Source: Sporosarcina sp. E16_8 (GTDB taxonomy: Bacteria > Bacillota > Bacilli > Bacillales_A > Planococcaceae). From it: DNA of 64,000 bases. Below the pieces are notes generated by a model, which saw only the letters and a program-made list of their open reading frames with translations, ran no database searches and was not told the origin of the DNA. Shown here in pieces: positions 34,127 to 43,766 of the stretch. Both the position numbers and the translations under genes were made by a program. The stretch covers positions 62,001-126,000 of the forward strand of contig NZ_JADPRZ010000004.1 of the NCBI RefSeq assembly GCF_017347095.1, given 5' to 3'. Each line of letters starts with the position of its first letter. Within the stretch, counting starts at the first letter, position 1.

Positions 34127-34155
34127 TTGTTGTTCCTCCTTTCGTTTGTAGCTTA

Positions 34156-34183
34156 ATCTTATAACGATTTCCGGCTCGTCCAA
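34156..34183 (-). promoter_or_regulatory. Candidate promoter of the pspA-lia operon
   Basis: On the minus strand TTGGAC (34183-34178) and TAAGAT (34161-34156) are 16 bases apart, about 30 bases upstream of the first start codon. It resembles a sigma-A promoter. No clear LiaR box was identified. Confidence 0.45.
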
Positions 34184-34526
34184 ACGGGCGCTAAGCGGAT
34201 TTTCATCTAAGACTTGAGGCTGATTCGATCTAAGTCATACTAGATTTTGTAAGTGTTTTCATGTATTCTATAATTATAAGAAAAGTTAATTAATTTGAGT
34301 GACGAGGTATGGGAATATTGCTAGGACAGCAGTTCACATCGCAGGATTCCTAATACATGTCCCTGGTGTGACAATCGACTGGCAATGCGGATTGAGCCAG
34401 CGAGCTGTTCATTTTTCGTTACAAGTCATTCTGTCAGGGGATATGGATATCTACACATCAAGTGCTGATAAAGTTAATAATCTATTGATTTCCAAAGCGC
34501 ATGTTACACAAGAGGGGGCTTGGCCA

Positions 34527-35675
34527 TTGGCAAGATACAGATTTGAAACGGATGAGCACGTCATGTTTCGGGATTCGCTCCGGAAGTTTCTTCAGAAAGA
34601 AGCGATCCCATTCTACGATGCATGGGAAAAAGATCGGCTTATTCCAATCGCATTTTGGAGAAAACTCGCAGAGATGGGATTCCTCTGTCCGCAAGTAGAT
34701 GAAAAATACGGTGGGCTTGGTTTGGATTTCAGCTTCAGCGTTATTATCGGGGAAGAACTTGAGCGTGTAGGTGCGGGTCTCACGGGTGTAGGTTTGCACA
34801 ATGACATCGTTGTTCCATACATTGAATCATTTGGAACGAAGGAACAGAAGGCGCGTTGGCTACCCGGATGTGTAAGTGCTGACACGATTACTGCTCTTGC
34901 AATGACAGAGCCAGGGACAGGATCGGACTTGGCTAATATCTGGACGACTGCAATTAAAGACGGTGACCACTACGTCGTGAATGGTCAAAAGACGTTTATT
35001 ACAAACGGTATTAATGGAAACCTTATGCTTGTTGCTGTAAAAACCGACCCATATGCCGATCCAAAACATCGCGGCGTCAGTCTACTTATTATAGAAGAAG
35101 GAACGCCTGGATTCACGAAAGGTCGCAAACTCGATAAAGTAGGGCTACATTCGCAAGACACGGCAGAGTTGTTCTTTGAAGATTGCCGTGTTCCTGTAGC
35201 GAACCTGATCGGCGAAGAAGGAAAAGGATTCAGCTACATGATGGAAAAACTGCAGCAGGAACGGCTTGTTGTTGCGATAGCTGCACAGACGGCATCTGAA
35301 GACATGTTGGAAATGACATTGGCGTATGTAAAATCTCGAAAAGCATTTGATAAGACGATTGGTTCTTTCCAAAACACGCAGTTTAAACTTGCTGAAATTG
35401 CAACAAAAGTAGAAATTGGCAAGGCATTCCTAGAATCACTAATAGAAGATCATCTAGCGGGAAAAGACGTAGTCACGAAAGTATCGATGGCGAAATATTG
35501 GCTTACTGATACGGCGCGAGACATTTCGGCAGAGTGTATGCAATTGCACGGCGGATACGGTTATATGGAGGAATATAAAATTGCGAGGCGTTTCCGGGAT
35601 ATTCCTGTGGCATCAATTTACGCCGGGACGAATGAAATCATGAAAGTCATCATCGCTAAAAATATGGGTTTGTAG
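34527..35675 (+). CDS. Acyl-CoA dehydrogenase
   Basis: This FAD flavoenzyme performs the first oxidation step of acyl-CoA breakdown. Starting at TTG 34527 (eight bases after AGAGGGGG) gives 382 residues, the normal family length. The open frame upstream would add 76 residues that look non-coding. Motifs include ALAMTEPGTGSDLANIWTTA and GGYGYMEEYKIARRFRDIPV, and the catalytic glutamate region near the end is YAGTNEIMK. An acyl-CoA ligase gene follows after about 250 bases, suggesting a joint role in fatty or branched acid use. Confidence 0.9.
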   Translation: MARYRFETDEHVMFRDSLRKFLQKEAIPFYDAWEKDRLIPIAFWRKLAEMGFLCPQVDEKYGGLGLDFSFSVIIGEELERVGAGLTGVGLHNDIVVPYIESFGTKEQKARWLPGCVSADTITALAMTEPGTGSDLANIWTTAIKDGDHYVVNGQKTFITNGINGNLMLVAVKTDPYADPKHRGVSLLIIEEGTPGFTKGRKLDKVGLHSQDTAELFFEDCRVPVANLIGEEGKGFSYMMEKLQQERLVVAIAAQTASEDMLEMTLAYVKSRKAFDKTIGSFQNTQFKLAEIATKVEIGKAFLESLIEDHLAGKDVVTKVSMAKYWLTDTARDISAECMQLHGGYGYMEEYKIARRFRDIPVASIYAGTNEIMKVIIAKNMGL

Positions 35676-35928
35676 AAATTATAGAAGCTTGAAGGACTAA
35701 TTTAGCTTCGTGTGGCATATTATCTTGCGGGACCATATGTGACGTATGTCTACGATTTCAAATCGCACTGATTATGTAAAAAAACTTAATCTACATATGT
35801 TGAACAAATGAATGCCTATAGTAATTGAGCGAAGGCGTCTTACAAAGGGGAGGAATCCACTAGCGCCTTAGCAAATTCAATGGGATTCTTTATAGCAACA
35901 TATATAACTGAAAAGGGGATTGACTAAT

Positions 35929-37551
35929 ATGATGCAAACACCACTTTTATTATCTTCCTTCATTAAAAGAGCAGAGCAATATTTTCCTAACAAACTAATT
36001 ATTTCACGAACAGGAGAAAGTACGATTCACCGAATACCTTATCGTGAGTTCGCAAAAAGAACGCGTAAACTGGCAGATGCCCTGACGAAACTCGGGATGG
36101 AGCACGGAACGAAAGTTGGAACGTTTGCTTGGAATCACCATCGACATTTGGAAGCATACTTCGGAGTGCCAGGAACAGGTGCCATTCTTCATATGGTGAA
36201 TATTAGATTATCGCCGGAACATATTGCGTACGTCATCAACCACGCGGAAGATGAAATCCTGCTTGTCGATGATAATCTGTTTCCGCATCTTGAAAAACTT
36301 GCGCCTTACCTGAAAACGGTTAAACATTATATCATCATGGGAGACAGCACTGAAATACCGGAGACATCTCTCGAAAATGTCCATTCGTATGAAGCGCTTC
36401 TCGCCGAAGCATCTGAAGACTTTGTATTCCCAGAAGATCTCGATGAAAATACGCCAGCAGGAATGTGCTACACATCCGCTACAACGGGCAATCCGAAAGG
36501 AGTCATCTATACTCATCGCGGACTTGTGCTGCATAGTTATGCGCTAGGACTAGCTGATGCCATGGGCCTATCAGAGAGGGATGTCATACTGCCGGTTGTA
36601 CCAATGTTCCATGTCAATGCATGGGGAATGCCATTCGCCGCGGTCTTTTTCGGAACAACGCAAGTCCTCCCAGGACCTGGCTTAAATCCGAAATTACTGC
36701 TGGACTTGATTGAGCAAGAGAAGGTGACTATAACAGCGGGAGTTCCAACAATTTGGCTCGCGGTGCTGAAGGAACAAGAACAGAATCCAAGAGACTTGTC
36801 ATCCCTTCGAGTCGTTGTAAGCGGTGGTTCAGCTTCACCAAAAGGATTGATTCGTGCATTCGAAGAAAAACTAGGCGTACCGTTCATCGTTGGCTATGGC
36901 ATGACCGAAACGTCGCCACTAGTCAGTCTATCTGTCTATTCATCAGGGATGGCCGATTTGACAATGGATGAGAAAATCGATGTCCGTGCACTTCAGGGCT
37001 TGCCAATGCCAGGTCTTGAAGTTCGTATTGTCAATGAAAACGGTGATGCGCCTTGGGATGGCAAAACAATGGGCGAATTAGCCATTCGGGGACCTTGGAT
37101 TGCAAGTGAATATTACAAGGATGAGCGGACAGCAGAAGCCTTCCGTGATGGCTGGCTATTCACGGGTGATATCGCAGTCATGACAGAATTCGGCTATCTT
37201 AAATTGATGGATCGGACAAAAGATTTGATCAAGAGTGGAGGCGAATGGATTTCGTCTGTTGACTTGGAGAATGCGCTGATGACGCATGAAGATGTTTTTG
37301 AAGCAGCAGTGATAGCAATACCGCATGAGAAATGGATTGAACGTCCACTTGCGTGTGTTGTTTTGAAAGAGGGGAAGGTTGCTGACGAAGAGATGAAACA
37401 GCGGTTGCTAACTTATTTGACAGGCCAGTTTGCTAAGTTATGGGTACCGGACGATATTATCTTCTTGGATGAAATCCCGAAAACTTCCGTTGGTAAATTC
37501 CTAAAAGCCTCATTACGTAATCAATTGACCGAACATTATCAGCAAGTGTAA
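35929..37551 (+). CDS. Long/medium-chain fatty acid-CoA ligase
   Basis: This AMP-forming enzyme activates a carboxylic acid to its CoA thioester. The 540-residue protein has the phosphate loop YTSATTGNPKGVIYTHRG, then GYGMTETSPLVSL, the WLFTGDIAV motif and the lysine-bearing C-terminus IPKTSVGKFLKASLR. It resembles the AlkK-like branch of medium-to-long-chain ligases. ATG 35929 is better spaced from AAAGGGG than TTG 35920. It follows an acyl-CoA dehydrogenase gene; the two would form the entry steps of beta-oxidation. Confidence 0.9.
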   Translation: MMQTPLLLSSFIKRAEQYFPNKLIISRTGESTIHRIPYREFAKRTRKLADALTKLGMEHGTKVGTFAWNHHRHLEAYFGVPGTGAILHMVNIRLSPEHIAYVINHAEDEILLVDDNLFPHLEKLAPYLKTVKHYIIMGDSTEIPETSLENVHSYEALLAEASEDFVFPEDLDENTPAGMCYTSATTGNPKGVIYTHRGLVLHSYALGLADAMGLSERDVILPVVPMFHVNAWGMPFAAVFFGTTQVLPGPGLNPKLLLDLIEQEKVTITAGVPTIWLAVLKEQEQNPRDLSSLRVVVSGGSASPKGLIRAFEEKLGVPFIVGYGMTETSPLVSLSVYSSGMADLTMDEKIDVRALQGLPMPGLEVRIVNENGDAPWDGKTMGELAIRGPWIASEYYKDERTAEAFRDGWLFTGDIAVMTEFGYLKLMDRTKDLIKSGGEWISSVDLENALMTHEDVFEAAVIAIPHEKWIERPLACVVLKEGKVADEEMKQRLLTYLTGQFAKLWVPDDIIFLDEIPKTSVGKFLKASLRNQLTEHYQQV

Positions 37552-38109
37552 GACTACAAAAAGGGGCCGTAACGGGTCCCTTTTTCATGTAATCAATTAA
37601 AGAATTTAACAGCGCGATATCCCGATACTTGAATAATTAACCAAATATCCGGTACTTTAGTGAATCGTATTTTTGTAACTTAGTATAAATATAACTCCCC
37701 AGACTATGCACCATATATATCTTGGTGAGTAGTGAATAACTAGAGTGATGATTGTGGAGAGATTGTTAACCGGGGAGTAAATTGTGGATATCTTTCTCCG
37801 AAATTCGATTAATAACCTAAAAAAAAGATTTTCGATAGAAAATTCTGAAACTATAAACATTTTCTCGAGTTATCAACTGACGACTGTTGATAACTTTGCT
37901 TTTTCTAAAGATATCAACAAAAACAGTAATACTCTAGTTGGGGATTTAGACGAGTATTACTGATCTAGAATCATAGTGATGGATTCTTTTGCATAAAATA
38001 ATCGATAAGAAAGGCAACTTCTTCTATAAAGGAACGTCCATTCATTTCACGGAGTCAGTTTGCACTTGCATTCGGTATTTAGTAAAGTAATAGTTGGTGG
38101 GGGCGTAGC
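37552..38109. other. AT-rich intergenic region with DnaA-box-like repeats
   Basis: No gene is supported in this 558-base stretch. A weak hairpin with a T tail (about 37559-37586) may end the ligase transcript. Between 37780 and 37925 there are four sequences one or two mismatches from the DnaA box TTATCCACA: TGTGGATAT, TTATCAACT, TGTTGATAA and ATATCAACA. No dnaA, dnaN or rep gene adjoins them, so this is not the chromosomal origin. They may be chance in AT-rich DNA. Confidence 0.4.
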
Positions 38110-38721
38110 GTGGAAAATTGGATTACTGAATTTATGGATCAGTTTGGCTATTTTGGTGTGTTTTTATTAATCATGATTGAGAATGTGTTTCCACCGATAC
38201 CATCTGAAGTTATTTTGACATTCGGCGGATTCATGACGACGTATTCAGATATGACCCGATTAGGCGTCATTATTGCGGCGACTGTCGGATCGGTTATTGG
38301 AGCGATGATTTTGTATAGTATAGGGTTATTTCTCGATGTGGTACGCCTTGAGAAAATTGTCGATCGGTGGGGTGGCATTTTACGTCTTACACGAAAAGAC
38401 ATCCACAAGGCGGATGCATGGTTCGACAAATATGGTCCGTGGACAGTCCTGCTCTGCCGCCTAGTTCCACTAATCCGGAGCTTAATCTCGATTCCAGCAG
38501 GTATGTCGAATATGAATTTCCCGCTATTCATTTTACTTACAACAATCGGTAGTCTAATCTGGAACACGGCACTTGTTACGATCGGCGCAGCAGTCGGCGA
38601 CAATTGGCAATCGATCGTCCATTATATGGACATCTATTCGAACATTGCGTACGCACTGCTAGCAATTAGCGGTATAGCGATTTGTATTTGGTATAGTCGC
38701 TTCCGTAGAAAGAGAGTGTAA
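38110..38721 (+). CDS. DedA family membrane protein
   Basis: This is a 203-residue protein with the DedA (SNARE-associated/VTT) fold. The first segment has FGVFLLIMIENVFPPIPSEV, then a re-entrant region, and DKYGPWTVLLCRLVPLIRSLISIPAG is the signature with conserved arginines. DedA proteins act as lipid scramblases; some recycle undecaprenyl phosphate. The GTG start follows GGGGGCG. The next gene, uppP, starts 7 bases after its stop, so the pair probably handles undecaprenyl phosphate supply. Confidence 0.9.
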   Translation: MENWITEFMDQFGYFGVFLLIMIENVFPPIPSEVILTFGGFMTTYSDMTRLGVIIAATVGSVIGAMILYSIGLFLDVVRLEKIVDRWGGILRLTRKDIHKADAWFDKYGPWTVLLCRLVPLIRSLISIPAGMSNMNFPLFILLTTIGSLIWNTALVTIGAAVGDNWQSIVHYMDIYSNIAYALLAISGIAICIWYSRFRRKRV

Positions 38722-38728
38722 GTAACTT

Positions 38729-39556
38729 ATGGAATTATTTGATTTGATTAAAGCGTTAATACTTGGATTTGTTGAAGGTATGACGGAGTTCGCACCTGTA
38801 TCTTCGACGGGTCACTTGATCATTGTCGACGATATGTGGCTGAAAACAGAAGATTTTTTAGGTAAATATCCCGCGATTACATTTAAGATTGTTATCCAGC
38901 TAGGATCGATTTTAGCGGTTGTAGTCGTATTTTGGAAACGTCTTTTCAGCCTAGTCGGTCTTTATAAGATTGATGGTGAAAAGGTGAATTCACGTTTCAA
39001 TTTAGGGCATGTCATTATCGGTATGCTTCCGGCTGTCATTCTTGGATTTGCGTTTAAAGATCTGATTGATGATTATTTATTCGGAGTAGAAACGGTTATT
39101 TTTGCCTTGGTGGCAGGGGCGATTCTTATGATTGTCGCTGACAAATTTGGCCCCAAAAAACCGACAGTACAAACGTTGGACCAAATAACATACAAGCAGG
39201 CATTCACAGTCGGTCTCGTCCAATGTCTGTCGCTATGGCCAGGATTTTCGCGCTCAGGCGCCACGATTTCGGGCGGTGTGCTGTTTGGTATGAACCATCG
39301 AACGGCGGCAGATTTCACGTTCATAATGGCTGTTCCGATTATGATGGGCGCAAGCCTCGTATCGGTTTTGAAAAACTGGGAGTACCTGTCGATGGATAAT
39401 CTGTCGTTTTACATCGTCGGATTCATCAGTGCATTCGTCTTTGCGCTTATCTCAATTCGCTTTTTCTTGAAGCTCATCTCGCGGATTAAGCTTGTACCGT
39501 TTGCAATTTACCGACTTATATTGGCGGCTGTATTAGCGGTTATTGTATTTTTATAA
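38729..39556 (+). CDS. uppP: Undecaprenyl-diphosphatase
   Basis: UppP (BacA) removes a phosphate from undecaprenyl diphosphate at the outer membrane face to recycle the cell-wall lipid carrier. The 275-residue protein shows both active-site motifs: GFVEGMTEFAPVSSTGHLII near the start and WPGFSRSGATISGG in the middle. Eight membrane helices are expected. It is tightly linked to the dedA gene. A broken, mosaic second copy with the same terminator lies at 44640-45042. Confidence 0.95.
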   Translation: MELFDLIKALILGFVEGMTEFAPVSSTGHLIIVDDMWLKTEDFLGKYPAITFKIVIQLGSILAVVVVFWKRLFSLVGLYKIDGEKVNSRFNLGHVIIGMLPAVILGFAFKDLIDDYLFGVETVIFALVAGAILMIVADKFGPKKPTVQTLDQITYKQAFTVGLVQCLSLWPGFSRSGATISGGVLFGMNHRTAADFTFIMAVPIMMGASLVSVLKNWEYLSMDNLSFYIVGFISAFVFALISIRFFLKLISRIKLVPFAIYRLILAAVLAVIVFL

Positions 39557-39563
39557 GAATTTG

Positions 39564-39602
39564 AAACGACTCCTGCATATTGGTTTGCGGGAGTCGTTTT
39601 TT
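39564..39602 (+). terminator. Terminator after uppP
   Basis: AAACGACTCCTGC and GCGGGAGTCGTTT form a 13-base stem (one mismatch at the fourth inner pair) followed by TTTT. A near-identical copy follows the uppP pseudogene at 45000. Confidence 0.9.
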
Positions 39603-39609
39603 GCTTTTA

Positions 39610-40137
39610 GTAACTATTATAAGAAAAACTTACCCGGATTCAGTAAGTTTTTTGGATCTAGCAGCTGTTTCATCTGCTTCATTACCTCGAGGGTCTCTTC
39701 ATGTTAGGCTTGCTGAAACTTACGCTTACCTAGACCCAAACCATGTTCACCTGTACAACTGCCTCCGACTTCGATTGCTACCTCTTCTTACACCCCAGAT
39801 TACGTTCCATCAAATTCAAAAAACAGCGAGTGGGCTACGGGTATATCCTAGCCCACGTAGGCATTGACTGTCTCACTGCTTTTATCCTCGACAAGCTCCA
39901 TGCGTAATACGGGGATACCGCTTTGTAAAATCATTGTTGGGGCTCTCCGACACTACCTCAAGATTCAACACTTGATCACGCATGGAACCATATTTTACAG
40001 TGGTTGTTCCACTGGTATTTGTCGCAATCATTCCCCCGATTATCCAGGCAGAAACCACTGCCGAGGAAGGTATGTAGTTTGTTTTGTGAACTCGATAGTA
40101 AGAACTATCCGCAAGAAAAATAGAAGATTGCACTCAT
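39610..40137 (-). pseudogene. glcD: Decayed glycolate/lactate oxidase FAD subunit gene (glcD-like)
   Basis: On the minus strand, translated pieces match FAD-linked oxidases of the GlcD family. One piece (about 40090-39990) reads IGGMIATNTSGTTTVKYGSM with a following RDQVLNLEVV. The end (about 39790-39615) gives EEVAIEVGGSCTGEHGLGLG with KRKFQQA and then LLDPKNLLNPGKFFL. The middle of the roughly 450-residue protein is missing and several stops and frame breaks occur. It is a non-functional remnant. Plus-strand open frames over it are shadows. Confidence 0.85.
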
Positions 40138-40223
40138 CCCATTAACTAATTAAATGAAAATTAAAACTTGACTTTTAATTTGGACATGGTAACATTCAAA
40201 ACAATCACTTTCGCGCGAAGGTA

Positions 40224-40252
40224 TTGACAACTATTAAAAAATTAAATTAATT
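40224..40252 (+). promoter_or_regulatory. Candidate promoter of the T-box leader
   Basis: TTGACA (40224-40229) and TTAATT (40247-40252) are 17 bases apart. Transcription would start about 40259, at the first base of T-box stem I. A second TTGACT/TAACAT pair lies at 40168-40195. Confidence 0.5.
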
Positions 40253-40257
40253 ATACA

Positions 40258-40466
40258 TGAGAGATGGTCCAGTAATTATATTGTGAGCAGCAACAAGAGA
40301 CTGAATGGTAGGTGTGAATTCAGGCAACAATATGTATGAAGTACGCCATTCGATATTCTCAACTACTAATGAAGTGGATGACCGGTCCAAAACCGGCCAT
40401 CAATTAGGGTGGTAACGCGGAGAGCATCTTCGTCCCTTTCCAAGGGATTGAAGGGGCTTTTTTTTG
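40258..40466 (+). ncRNA. T-box riboswitch with probable tyrosine specifier
   Basis: Stem I has ATGG, then AGTA, then ATATTGT on the 5' side, matched by ACAATAT, GTATGAA, G, TAC, G and CCAT on the 3' side. The order GAA-G-codon and the AGTA opposite it place the specifier as TAC (40342-40344), a Tyr codon. The T-box AGGGTGGTAACGCGG is at 40406-40420. The terminator (about 40432-40466) ends in eight T. Uncharged tRNA-Tyr should allow read-through into the TRAP-TAXI and pheA genes downstream. Confidence 0.88.
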
Positions 40467-40724
40467 TACCCATTTTGTCTAGCCCAGCCGCATTAGTAGT
40501 GGCAATAGCATCCATAACGAACGTTAGTATTCTTCAATTTGGATAAGTGTCTCATTTGCCGATTTTGTTCTCTATCTTGAACTTGTTATTAATTTGTTAT
40601 GGTCTTATCAAAAAAAACGTACCGTAAGTTGAAAGGTGAATGGTTTATCTACCTAAGAATATACTTGTTTTAGATTGACTAGTTAATCCTAAGTGAGCTA
40701 TTTCGGGGGAAATGGAGGCGGAAA
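40467..40724. other. Interval between the T-box terminator and the TRAP permease gene
   Basis: About 258 bases separate the T-box terminator from the first gene, much more than usual for a T-box leader. No open frame with a family signal is seen. It may hold a second promoter or the scar of a lost first gene. Confidence 0.4.
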
Positions 40725-42656
40725 ATGAATAAGGAAAATGAAATAGGTGTTCAACTTGTTGAAAATGTCGATAGCGAATTCCGATTTCGGAAATACGTTG
40801 GAAAAACAGCTGTAGTAGTATCAACATTAGCTATTATTTGGTCGATTTTTCAGCTCATCGCTGCCGGTACAGGGGCACTTAATGCGATTACCCTTCGAGG
40901 ATGGCATATTTTATTTATGTTAGTGTTAGTGTTTTTATTATATCCCGCACGAAAAGAAAGGAGTGGGACACTTCGCCGCCCAACCATAGTTGACATGATA
41001 TGTGTGAGCTTAAGTGTCCTTGCGTTTGGATATTTATTAATTAGTTATAAAGAGATTGTACTTCGCGGAGGCTATTTACTCACAATAGACTATGTATTTG
41101 GCGCTATCGGAATTGTAATGATTTTCGAGGCAGCTCGGAGAGTTGTTGGTAACCTTGCGATTCTCGCATTAATTTTTTTATTATATAATTTTTTTGGTGA
41201 AATCGTTCCAGGATCTTTTGGGCATAGTGGATTTAGTTTGAAAAGAGTGATAGATTACCTGTTTTGGGGTAGTGAAGGCATATTTGGAATTGCAGTAGGC
41301 GTTTCAGCTACATTTGTCTTTTTATTTATTTTGTTCGGGGCATTCCTGAAAATAAGTGGATTTAGCCAGTTTATCAATGATTTGTCATTAACAATTGCTG
41401 GTCGCTCTCCAGGTGGCCCGGCTAAAGTAGCTGTCATTGCTAGTTGTTTAATGGGAATGATTAATGGAAGTGCACTCGCAAATGTAGCGACTACCGGAAC
41501 AATAACGATACCTTTGATGAAAAAGACTGGATATAAACCACAGTTTGCTGCAGCGGTAGAAGCAGTTGCGTCTACTGGTGGCCAGTTTGCACCACCTATT
41601 ATGGGGGCAGTTGGATTCGTAATGGCTGAATACCTCGGTGTTCCTTACACAACCGTACTTATTGCAGCGATTATACCAGCTTTACTTTATTATGTAACAC
41701 TAATCATGGTTGTTCATTTTGAAGCAAAACGTTTAGGGTTAAGAGGTCTTTCTAAAGAGAATATTCCAAATGTCTTTGAGGTTCTGAAGAAACAAGGGCA
41801 TTTATCATTACCACTTATTGTTCTAATGGTTATGTTGTTCAAGGGATATACGCCTGTTTATGCAGCTGTATTTTCGATTATAGCTTGTGTAGTTGCGAGT
41901 TGGGCGCGAAAAGATACACGAATGGGCATCAGAAAGATTTTACAAGCACTTGAGGAGGGGGCGAGAGGAGCACTTGGTGTAGCTGTGGCCTGCGCTATTG
42001 TTGGGGTAATTATCGGGACGGTTTCATTAACAGGTATTGGTTTGACTTTTGGCTACACGATTATGGCAAGCGCTAATGAGAGTTTACTTATTGCAAGCCT
42101 CCTTGTAATGCTGATGAGTATTGTTCTAGGCATGGGTGTACCTGGAGTGGCAGCTTACATTATTGTTGCCACAGTAGGTGCGCCGGTTCTGATAAATCTA
42201 GGTGTAGCGCCACTAGCTGCTCATATGTTCGTGTTGATATATGCTTGTTTGTCTAACATTACGCCACCAGTTGCATTAGCCTCATATGTGGCGGCAGGAA
42301 TCGCAAACACGAACCAACACCAAGTCTCAATGATAGCAATGCGATTGGGTATAACCGGATTTTTACTCCCGTTCTTCTTTATCTATGAACCGGCATTACT
42401 TCTAGGGGAAGAGGCGTATACAAAGAGTATTATTCCTGTATTAACGGCCTTAGTGGGTACCGTTTCATTAGCAGCTGGTTTACAAGGTTGGCTACTAAAA
42501 GGGGCAACAGTTATTCAAAGGATTATTTTAATAGTAGTAGGGCTGCTAATGATTGCGCCTGGAATTGTGACAGATGGAATAGGTATTTGCTTCTTGTTAA
42601 TTGTTGTTATCTGGCAAAGGTTAACAATGAGAATGACTAAAGAAGTGAAAGTATAG
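40725..42656 (+). CDS. TRAP transporter fused permease (TAXI type, 4TM-12TM)
   Basis: This is a 643-residue membrane protein in which the small and large TRAP membrane subunits are fused, the form used with TAXI binding proteins. The large-subunit signatures are clear: FGAFLKISGFSQFINDLSL, MGMINGSALANVATTGTITI and GVPGVAAYIIVATVGAPVL. It uses an ion gradient to import an organic acid or amino acid. GGAGGCGG is five bases before the ATG. The binding protein gene follows after 53 bases. Control by a T-box points to an amino-acid-related substrate. Confidence 0.9.
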   Translation: MNKENEIGVQLVENVDSEFRFRKYVGKTAVVVSTLAIIWSIFQLIAAGTGALNAITLRGWHILFMLVLVFLLYPARKERSGTLRRPTIVDMICVSLSVLAFGYLLISYKEIVLRGGYLLTIDYVFGAIGIVMIFEAARRVVGNLAILALIFLLYNFFGEIVPGSFGHSGFSLKRVIDYLFWGSEGIFGIAVGVSATFVFLFILFGAFLKISGFSQFINDLSLTIAGRSPGGPAKVAVIASCLMGMINGSALANVATTGTITIPLMKKTGYKPQFAAAVEAVASTGGQFAPPIMGAVGFVMAEYLGVPYTTVLIAAIIPALLYYVTLIMVVHFEAKRLGLRGLSKENIPNVFEVLKKQGHLSLPLIVLMVMLFKGYTPVYAAVFSIIACVVASWARKDTRMGIRKILQALEEGARGALGVAVACAIVGVIIGTVSLTGIGLTFGYTIMASANESLLIASLLVMLMSIVLGMGVPGVAAYIIVATVGAPVLINLGVAPLAAHMFVLIYACLSNITPPVALASYVAAGIANTNQHQVSMIAMRLGITGFLLPFFFIYEPALLLGEEAYTKSIIPVLTALVGTVSLAAGLQGWLLKGATVIQRIILIVVGLLMIAPGIVTDGIGICFLLIVVIWQRLTMRMTKEVKV

Positions 42657-42709
42657 CAGAATTAAAGTACTGAAGAACTAGATTTTCTATCATGAGAGGG
42701 TGTTTGCCA

Positions 42710-43717
42710 ATGGTTAAGAACAGTTGGAAGAAAATTATGTTGATAGGTGTGTTAGCAATGATCACTATACTTGCTAGTGCTTGTGGAAGCGATGGTACTG
42801 AAGAAACAGAAGGGGGGAAATCCTCTAAACCAGTGCAGTTGAATTTCCCAACCGCATCAACGACAGGAACAATTTATCCACTTGGCGCAGCAATGGCTAA
42901 TTTATGGGGAAAAGAAGTCCAGGGTGTTCGTGTAAATGCCCAAGCTTCAAATGGCGGCGTCGATAATCTAAATTTGATGAAAAACGGTGAAGCCCATATT
43001 TCCTTTGCAACAACGGGTATCATTTGGGAAGCCTATAACGGTGAAAGAAGTTTTAAAGATCGCCAATATAAAGACGTTCGAATCGTTGCGGGGCTTTATT
43101 ATAATCCCAATCAATTTGTGGTTCGAAAAGATGCAGGAATTAAATCAATTTCAGATTTAAAAGGAAAGCGCTTTGCACCAGGAGCAGTAGGAAGTACACC
43201 TGAGGTAGAATCCAGTATCATTTTACCGGAATACGGAATCGGGTATCCAGATGACATTAAAGAAAACTTTGTTGGGTTCACAGAAGCCATCGATTTAATG
43301 AGGAATAAACAAATCGATGGTGCATTGATTCAAGCAGGACTACCGACGGCAGCAGTTACAGAAATGACATCTACTGCGGATGGTGTATTGATTGGAATTG
43401 AACCGGAAGTCCGTAAATCATTAATGGAAACTTATCCGTGGTATTCAGAAGTAACGATTCCAAGTGGAACATATGAAAATCAAAAAGAAGATATCGATAC
43501 ATTAGCTATTAAAATGGTATTAATGGCAGACGCTTCAGTAGATGATGATACTATTTATGAATTGACAAAAGCTTTTTGGGAAAATATCGATAGTTTGAAA
43601 TCTGCCCATGCAATTGTTAACCAAATGAATATAGATGAGGCGGTAACAGAACTCGCTGATATTCCAATTCATAGTGGGGCAGAACGTTACTATAAAGAAA
43701 TTGGTATTTTAAAGTAG
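42710..43717 (+). CDS. TAXI family TRAP solute-binding lipoprotein
   Basis: This is a 335-residue exported protein with lipobox ILASAC and the TAXI family pattern: NFPTASTTGTIYPLGAAMANLW and later SDLKGKRFAPGAVGSTPEVESS. It should deliver its ligand to the fused permease encoded just upstream. Known TAXI proteins bind glutamate-like or dicarboxylate ligands, so the ligand here is open; operon context suggests something aromatic. ATG 42710 is nine bases after AGAGGG; a frame start at 42692 is poorly placed. Confidence 0.9.
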   Translation: MVKNSWKKIMLIGVLAMITILASACGSDGTEETEGGKSSKPVQLNFPTASTTGTIYPLGAAMANLWGKEVQGVRVNAQASNGGVDNLNLMKNGEAHISFATTGIIWEAYNGERSFKDRQYKDVRIVAGLYYNPNQFVVRKDAGIKSISDLKGKRFAPGAVGSTPEVESSIILPEYGIGYPDDIKENFVGFTEAIDLMRNKQIDGALIQAGLPTAAVTEMTSTADGVLIGIEPEVRKSLMETYPWYSEVTIPSGTYENQKEDIDTLAIKMVLMADASVDDDTIYELTKAFWENIDSLKSAHAIVNQMNIDEAVTELADIPIHSGAERYYKEIGILK

Positions 43718-43766
43718 AATTTTTTTTTAGAAGGAAAGACGTCATGTCTAAAAAGGCAGGTGTTAG

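Noticed and set aside
34299-34526. 76-residue N-terminal extension of the acyl-CoA dehydrogenase
   Set aside because: The residues do not resemble the family, and a TTG with a well-placed AGAGGGGG gives the normal protein length.
37780-37925. Replication origin
   Set aside because: DnaA-box-like sequences are imperfect and no dnaA, dnaN, rep or par gene is near.
39580-40145. Two plus-strand open frames of about 95 codons
   Set aside because: The opposite strand gives recognisable fragments of a FAD-linked oxidase, so these are shadows of a pseudogene.
40342-40344. TTC at 40319-40321 as a Phe specifier for the T-box
   Set aside because: That TTC belongs to the apical stem of stem I (CTGAA pairing with TTCAG). 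The true specifier position, after GAA opposite AGTA, reads TAC.
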